Origin: Corallium rubrum
Taxonomy: Eukaryota > Cnidaria > Anthozoa > Scleralcyonacea > Coralliidae
Assembly: GCA_964035015.1 (NCBI GenBank)
Contig: OZ035998.1
Coordinates: forward strand, 19,508,827-19,572,826
DNA length: 64,000 nucleotides
Direction of reading: 5' to 3'
In this document: positions 62,901-64,000 of the stretch, piece after piece
How the letters are laid out: each line of letters starts with the position of its first letter
Position numbering within the stretch: the first letter of the stretch is position 1
Program-made: the position numbers and the translations under genes
Notes under the pieces: generated by a model
Seen by the model: the letters and a program-made list of their open reading frames with translations, nothing else
Database searches by the model: none
What the model was told of the DNA's origin: nothing

Positions 62901-63852
62901 CATGGACAATGCTTTGGCCGAGATCTTCATTTTGACTGGGCATGAAAAAGACAGCAAGATCTCGATCAAAATCAAATGAAGATACCAGTCAAAATGAAGA
63001 TCTCGATCAAAATGAAGATCTCGATCAAAAAGAAGATCTCGGTCAAAATGAAGATCTCGGTCAAAATAAAGGTCTCGGTCAAAATGAAGATCTCGATCAA
63101 AATGAAGATCTCGATCAAAAAGAAGATCTCGGTCAAAATGAAGATCTTGGTCAAAAAGAAGATCTCGGTCAAAATGAAGATCTCGATCAAAAAGAAGATC
63201 TCGGTCAAAATGAAGATCTCGATAAAAAAGAAGATCTCGGTCAAAAAGAAGACCTCGATCAAAATGAAGATCTCGGTCAAAATGAAGATCTCGGTCAAAA
63301 AGAAGATCTCGATCAGAATGAAGATCTCGGTCAAAATAAAGATTTCGATCGAAACGAAGATCTCGATCAAAAAGATCTCGGTCAAAAAGAAGATCTCGGT
63401 CAAAAAGAAGATCTCGATCAAAATGAAGATCTCGATCAAAAAGAAGATCTCGGTCAAAAAGAAGATCTCGGTCAAAAAGAAGATCTCGGTCAAAAAGAAG
63501 ATCTCGATCAAAAAGAAGATCTGGGTCAAAAAGAAGATCTCGGTCAAAATGAAGATCTCGGTCAAAATAAAGATCTCGGTCAAAACAAAGATTTCGGTCA
63601 AAACATTGCCAAAACTAATGCCCACTATTATTATCCAAAAATCATAATTATCTGTTGACTGTCTGTAAACCCCTATGTGTTTCCAAAAAAGGCCAAATTA
63701 AACAAAAAAACTAAAGTCATGTTACTAAAATGACGTATTTATATTGCCATATAAATTACCTCGCCAACATGTCTGCAGTCAAATCTGCAGCAAGTTTACT
63801 TGCTGTTACACTAAAGTTTGCTCCTTTTGTTACATAATACTTTTTTATAACT
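40889..63852 (-). CDS. FARSA: FARSA, cytosolic phenylalanine--tRNA ligase alpha subunit (3' nine coding exons; 5' end outside window)
   Basis: Coding exons in transcript order: 63852-63760, 62746-62618, 61241-61126, 55736-55646, 53766-53667, 52786-52618, 48084-48007, 44248-44134, 40994-40889. They total 997 nt, 331 residues plus stop, with consistent phases. This equals the C-terminal catalytic part of the roughly 508-residue animal protein. The enzyme, with FARSB, charges tRNA-Phe in the cytosol. Visible class II features: a motif 1 region [20 protein letters not shown], motif 2 [20 protein letters not shown] (R-F-R-x-E core), and motif 3 WGLSLER, split from PTMIKYGI by the last intron. The N-terminal tRNA-binding domains must be coded beyond base 64000. 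No broken exon seen. Confidence 0.93.
41085..41400. repeat. relative of the 56107-57975 element arms
   Basis: AAGCTTTCATTTGATGTATA, TTTAAAATGTCCAAAACGTT and ACTTCTCACAA follow the same order as 56585-56720. The 60-residue plus-strand frame here is a shadow. Confidence 0.55.
41748..42318. mobile_element. TIR element, about 570 bp
   Basis: CCCAGGGCCCTTATCTCCGC, then GCTGCGAAAAGTACCCTGGC, inverted at 42255-42310. A CACGTGATC/GTCACGTG motif follows inside each arm. Its CCCAGGG/GGTCACGTG theme recurs in the 45577-46488 element. Confidence 0.8.
42340..42648. mobile_element. TIR element, satellite-free copy of the 12472-13219 MITE
   Basis: ACTTCCGCTTCTGTAGTTGG then TTTCTGTAACCGCTAC is inverted at 42565-42640. 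The interior ATTGTATTATGATTAAATGC matches 13062-13086, showing the same family. Confidence 0.8.
43095..43290. repeat. imperfect palindrome
   Basis: TATCAACAACTCGTTTATCG, GTTTCATCAGGGGAATCCAA and the inverse TTTGGATCCCCTGATGAAAC surround CTCGGCCTTCGGCCTCG. Confidence 0.6.
43621..43800. mobile_element. near-perfect 180-bp hairpin with ribozyme-like core
   Basis: CTGCCGAAACAGAGAACGTG and onwards is mirrored around AAACGTTT at 43710. Bases 43719-43743 read CTGACGAAGGGCCTTCGCTC then GAAACG, matching the invariant CUGANGA and GAAA boxes of hammerhead ribozymes with a GGGC/GCTC stem II. Shares flanks and core with 60005-60177. Confidence 0.65.
43915..44045. repeat. dispersed repeat, related to 7210-7335
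   Basis: GGTTGTTTCTGATAGTGTTA then CCTAAACCTAACCCA follow the same order in both places. Probably an old element fragment. Confidence 0.5.
44134..44248 (-). CDS. FARSA: FARSA coding exon with motif 3
   Basis: Encodes [20 protein letters not shown] then [18 protein letters not shown]. The donor is GTGAGA after AAAG. A plus-strand open frame across it is an antisense shadow. Confidence 0.93.
44322..45120 (-). mobile_element. tRNA SINE copy split by a TIR element
   Basis: 44322-44353 is the SINE tail (CAGTTGTTTTTACTGTACAA), and 45052-45120 is its tRNA-like head (reverse complement of GAGTTCCAGTGACTCAATGG). The element 44354-45051 lies between. Confidence 0.65.
44354..45051. mobile_element. TIR element (CACTGATCT-type end) inside a SINE
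   Basis: CACTGATCTCTATATAAACT then GGATAGGCCATT is inverted as AATGGCCCATCCAGTTGTGT ATAGAGATCAGTG at the right. Non-coding. Confidence 0.75.
45335..45485. repeat. palindrome
   Basis: ACAATTAAGGATTTACACTA then CTCGTGATATTTGAAAATT is inverted at 45405-45465. Confidence 0.75.
45527..45583 (+). mobile_element. tRNA SINE head fragment
   Basis: CTGAGTTCCAGTGGCTCAAC, GGTTGGAGCG and CCGGCTGGCATTCGGA match the SINE head, interrupted at about 45577 by the next TIR element. Confidence 0.65.
45577..46488. mobile_element. TIR element that may carry two spliced exons
   Basis: CCTGGTTGCGGCTGGTCACG TGCCGCC at the left is inverted at 46460-46488 (GGGGGCACGTGACCAGTCGC AACCAGGG). The 912-bp interior includes the exon-like pair described next. 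It sits in the SINE copy at 45527, whose remainder resumes as GGAAGGTTGCAGGTTCGAG near 47842. Confidence 0.65.
46010..46180 (+). CDS. putative two-exon gene fragment, unidentified
   Basis: Exon A 46010-46062 begins ATGGCCTTTAGATTAAACG ([17 protein letters not shown]) and ends before GTAAGA. Exon B 46125-46180 follows an acceptor CTTAAG and encodes [18 protein letters not shown] before GTATGT. Phases agree (2, then 1). A third exon after CCACAG (46274) would meet a stop after about 12 codons. I recognise no family. It may be a host fragment carried by the TIR element or a small element gene. Confidence 0.3.
46492..47772. mobile_element. 1.28-kb TIR element (CACTGACCT-type end)
   Basis: CCACTGACCTATATATATAA, CTGGACTGCG, and TTCACTTTCAAAATGGCGGC with CCCATAAATGCCGCC on the other side. 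The arms are about 105 bp. Inside, 46645-46805 is repeated at 46852-47005 (TGTTCGGTATTTCGCTTTTT, AAGCTATTTGGTCGGATAAA), a direct duplication with a period of about 205 bp. Confidence 0.75.
47842..47930 (+). mobile_element. tRNA SINE 3' part
   Basis: GGTTGCAGGTTCGAGTCCC (box B) then GGAGCTCAGAGTTTTCCGAG and the decayed tail. Confidence 0.65.
48007..48084 (-). CDS. FARSA: FARSA coding exon
   Basis: After GTTTTAAG, before GTACTG. Encodes [20 protein letters not shown] then [22 protein letters not shown] is almost invariant in FARSA and lines the phenylalanine/adenylate pocket. Confidence 0.95.
48284..49168. mobile_element. TIR element carrying a transposon gene fragment
   Basis: GCTTGTATTCCCGGAGCTTG, GGTAATTGAATCCCTATAAG and CATTGGAGGCCAAAAGCTTG at the left are inverted at 49080-49165. 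The arms are about 85 bp and nearly identical. Confidence 0.8.
48425..48980 (-). pseudogene. N-terminal fragment of a multicopy cnidarian transposon-like protein
   Basis: The minus frame reads [20 protein letters not shown], then [16 protein letters not shown], then [20 protein letters not shown] and [20 protein letters not shown]. The order (CRGxYxxIAxAAW, CSxKxPSxLRKTSKxD, ELKExxPLxxxxLMxAS) resembles a highly repeated cnidarian protein family, possibly those with a DUF6589 C-terminus. The C-terminal domain is absent, and the frame continues into non-family sequence after ASIRS. It is contained within the TIR element, which suggests capture or an internally deleted element. Confidence 0.5.
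49344..50078. mobile_element. PIF/Harbinger element remnant
   Basis: GCCGCACACGAGAGCT at the left is inverted at 50048-50072, with further inverted CCTCGCGAGG/GTCAGCTCAGC segments. GGCTGGCACTAA stands at both outer borders (49332-49343 and 50070-50081), including the TAA expected of this superfamily. Confidence 0.65.
49585..49735 (+). pseudogene. Harbinger nuclease (HARBI1-like) N-terminal fragment
   Basis: The plus frame reads [20 protein letters not shown] then [20 protein letters not shown] and QKQERN. The NLLRELxxEDPExFRxYxRxDxxSFxxxLxxVGPxIxKQ pattern is the N-terminal region of animal Harbinger transposases. The DDE domain is missing. Confidence 0.8.
50459..51450. mobile_element. TIR element with CAGGGTTGGTAG ends
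   Basis: TTTAAACCAGGGTTGGTAG and its inverse CTACCAACCCTGATTTAAA. AAGAAGCCAAAAAGGAGCC repeats lie inside both ends. It contains TA repeats (50686-50705, 50911-50961) and the hairpin below. Confidence 0.65.
50788..50911. mobile_element. perfect hairpin with ribozyme-like core
   Basis: AAAATAGTTAAAATGGTTTC through ATCTTCAGG is mirrored exactly around TAACT. Bases 50853-50877 read CTGAAGATCGCAATACGCGT then GAAAC: a CUGANGA box, a CGC/GCG stem and a GAAA box. Followed by (TA)n. Confidence 0.6.
51451..52617. other. FARSA intron, no element recognised
   Basis: AT-rich. A 73-residue minus frame at 52464-52243 ([20 protein letters not shown]) is unidentified. No inverted or terminal repeats are obvious. 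Confidence 0.4.
52618..52786 (-). CDS. FARSA: FARSA coding exon with motif 2
   Basis: After CTCGTAG, before GTAAGT. Encodes [40 protein letters not shown] and [22 protein letters not shown] and EFHQIEG are the class II motif 2 and following loop. Confidence 0.95.
52948..52979. repeat. (CACAT)n repeat
   Basis: Five to six copies of a 5-bp unit in a FARSA intron. Confidence 0.85.
53667..53766 (-). CDS. FARSA: FARSA coding exon
   Basis: After TTTCTTAG, before GTAAGT. Encodes [20 protein letters not shown] then [13 protein letters not shown]; LRTHTTxxSxRxLYxLA is a FARSA signature. Confidence 0.95.
53991..54173. mobile_element. PIF/Harbinger-like MITE, TTA duplication
   Basis: Second copy of the 20263-20465 family; TTA at 53988-53990 and 54174-54176. 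The TIR runs over about 60 bp (CATATGTCGCCGATCGTCGG). Confidence 0.8.
54280..54809. mobile_element. piggyBac-like MITE, TTAA duplication
   Basis: CCCTATCCAGACTGGG at the left, and CCCAGTCTGGATAGAG at the right. TTAA at 54276-54279 and 54810-54813. A poly-G run near the left end (54319-54334) is balanced by a poly-C run near the right end (54779-54796). Confidence 0.85.
54815..55280. repeat. dispersed repeat, copy of 37045-37740
   Basis: Shares TGAGTCTCAGAACAA, CAGCAATACATTTCTCCAGT and AACCAACCAATGACAGTCAT. It differs by small gaps. Confidence 0.7.
55646..55736 (-). CDS. FARSA: FARSA coding exon
   Basis: After TTTTTTCTTAG, before GTATGT. Encodes [20 protein letters not shown] then [10 protein letters not shown], the YVxxVKxxHxxGGxGSQG segment of FARSA. 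Confidence 0.95.
55836..56043. repeat. (TTTG)n microsatellite
   Basis: About 51 uninterrupted units. All open frames (CLFV, QTNK) are repeat translation. Confidence 0.98.
56107..57975. mobile_element. long fold-back element, arms of several hundred bp
   Basis: CTGCGCTAAACGTCGTACAA at the left is inverted at 57955-57975. Inner segments 56430-56950 and 57425-57925 pair almost continuously (for example GGACCGTTCAGTATTTATGC). The middle (56950-57425) holds GGGTTGGGTAA-type repeats at its two ends. Non-coding. Confidence 0.8.
58267..59972. mobile_element. 1.7-kb TTAA-flanked TIR element
   Basis: GATGGCTCAACACA and the inverse of GGTGGCTCCACACA, with TIRs of over 230 bp (including AACAGTTGTTGCTATGGCAA). 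TTAA at 58263-58266 and 59973-59976. The interior has four short hairpins at 59272-59402 and an inverted AAAATTCTGTAGAA pair (59586-59685). Confidence 0.85.
60005..60177. mobile_element. near-perfect hairpin with ribozyme-like core, second copy
   Basis: AACAACAATCGAAATATAGT through GTAGGAGTCTAACGTTTCGA is mirrored at the right. The minus strand of 60091-60066 carries CTGACGAAGGGCCTTCGCTC then GAAACG. The right arm lacks the CTGACGA part, so only one full core remains. Confidence 0.65.
60180..61125. other. FARSA intron, no element recognised
   Basis: Contains an 81-residue minus frame (60821-60576, [20 protein letters not shown]) without family resemblance, and two AAATTTCTGG phrases near 60470 and 61063 in opposite orientation. 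Confidence 0.35.
61126..61241 (-). CDS. FARSA: FARSA coding exon
   Basis: After CTTTTTGCAG, before GTAAGT. Encodes [20 protein letters not shown] then [18 protein letters not shown]; FWNFDxLFxPQxHPARDxxDTFF is strictly conserved in FARSA. Confidence 0.96.
61598..62190 (-). mobile_element. 5'-truncated LINE with 3' microsatellite tail
   Basis: The minus frame 62187-61819 reads [40 protein letters not shown] and FRKDLYNFY, the C-terminal reverse transcriptase region (VPxxxTxTFxxSYFxRxxxxWNxLP) of CR1/Jockey-type LINEs, with a Cys/His-containing end. The transcript 3' end is followed by an (ATAAATA)n tail at 61602-61640. Direct CCCGG/GGGAC-rich flanks suggest insertion into another repeat. Confidence 0.75.
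62383..62585. mobile_element. head-to-head pair of tRNA SINE copies
   Basis: 62383-62501 is a minus-strand copy including box B. 62505-62585 is a plus-strand copy of the 3' part. Together they form a palindrome around CGCTCTAGAGTCTC. Confidence 0.75.
62618..62746 (-). CDS. FARSA: FARSA coding exon
   Basis: After TTGTTTCAG, before GTAAGA. Encodes [20 protein letters not shown] then [20 protein letters not shown] and EMG; GHxHPLxKVRxxFRxIFLEMG begins the catalytic domain (motif 1 helix). Confidence 0.96.
62982..63600. repeat. 18-bp minisatellite in a FARSA intron
   Basis: About 34 units of GATCTCGRTCAAAAWGAA. Because 18 is divisible by three, three frames are open over 217-238 codons (DLGQNE, KKISVKM, EIFFLTE peptides). 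One inverted unit lies at 62915-62935. Not a gene: no splice context, and each frame simply repeats six residues. Confidence 0.95.
63760..63852 (-). CDS. FARSA: FARSA coding exon, first one inside the window
   Basis: After TTCCTTACTAG, before GTAATT. Encodes [20 protein letters not shown] then [10 protein letters not shown], matching the Y-x-V-x-KG segment at the end of the N-terminal region. Upstream exons are beyond the edge; 63853-64000 holds only intron. Confidence 0.9.
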
Positions 63853-64000
63853 CTAGTAAGGAAGAGAAAACATGTTAAGAAATACATACATGGTAAAACT
63901 TAGCTTTAGGTAGGAATCATTTTCTATTCAAAGCGTCTGATACTATCATGCCATATACTACGCCTGAAAATGTCACCAGAGCCGCCGGAGGGGGGAGTTG

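Overview
The window is eukaryotic, intron-rich and AT-rich. It most resembles an anthozoan cnidarian (coral or sea anemone). That placement is inferred from the intron-rich genes, from intermingled fold-back DNA transposons, tRNA- and 5S-derived SINEs, Crypton, hAT, PIF/Harbinger and LINE remnants, and from palindromic repeats of a kind familiar from anthozoan assemblies. No species can be named from the sequence alone.

Two host genes can be read exon by exon and converge tail to tail. On the + strand, 15 coding exons from 5083 to 31249 give a complete 640-residue NASP, a TPR histone chaperone whose second TPR is interrupted by a long Glu-rich insertion. On the - strand, nine coding exons from 63852 down to 40889 give the C-terminal 331 residues of FARSA, the cytosolic phenylalanyl-tRNA synthetase alpha subunit, including class II motifs 2 and 3; its 5' exons lie beyond base 64000. 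At the left edge (905 to 1, - strand) is the start of a frameshifted, repetitive-type gene that looks like the cnidarian DUF7869 family.

Nearly all the rest is transposon-derived. Terminal inverted repeat (TIR) elements are nested up to three deep, often flanked by recognisable target-site duplications: 8 bp for hAT, TTAA for piggyBac/Kolobok-like, TTA for PIF/Harbinger-like, TA for mariner-like. There are also SINE copies, broken transposase and reverse transcriptase fragments, and several tandem arrays: CGTT, CAAA and TTTG tetranucleotides, a 22-bp satellite in a NASP intron, and an 18-bp minisatellite in a FARSA intron. Many open frames here are only shadows of tandem repeats.

The least ordinary signals are: three near-perfect hairpins with hammerhead-ribozyme-like cores; the 22-bp intronic satellite, whose every unit carries a splice-donor-like motif in the sense of NASP and which also sits inside a MITE; a 2.06-kb hAT element that splits an unidentified open reading frame with an exact 8-bp duplication; a TIR element that appears to carry two spliced exons; and a family of TIR elements sharing a CACTGATCT-type end, one of which is inserted in a SINE.
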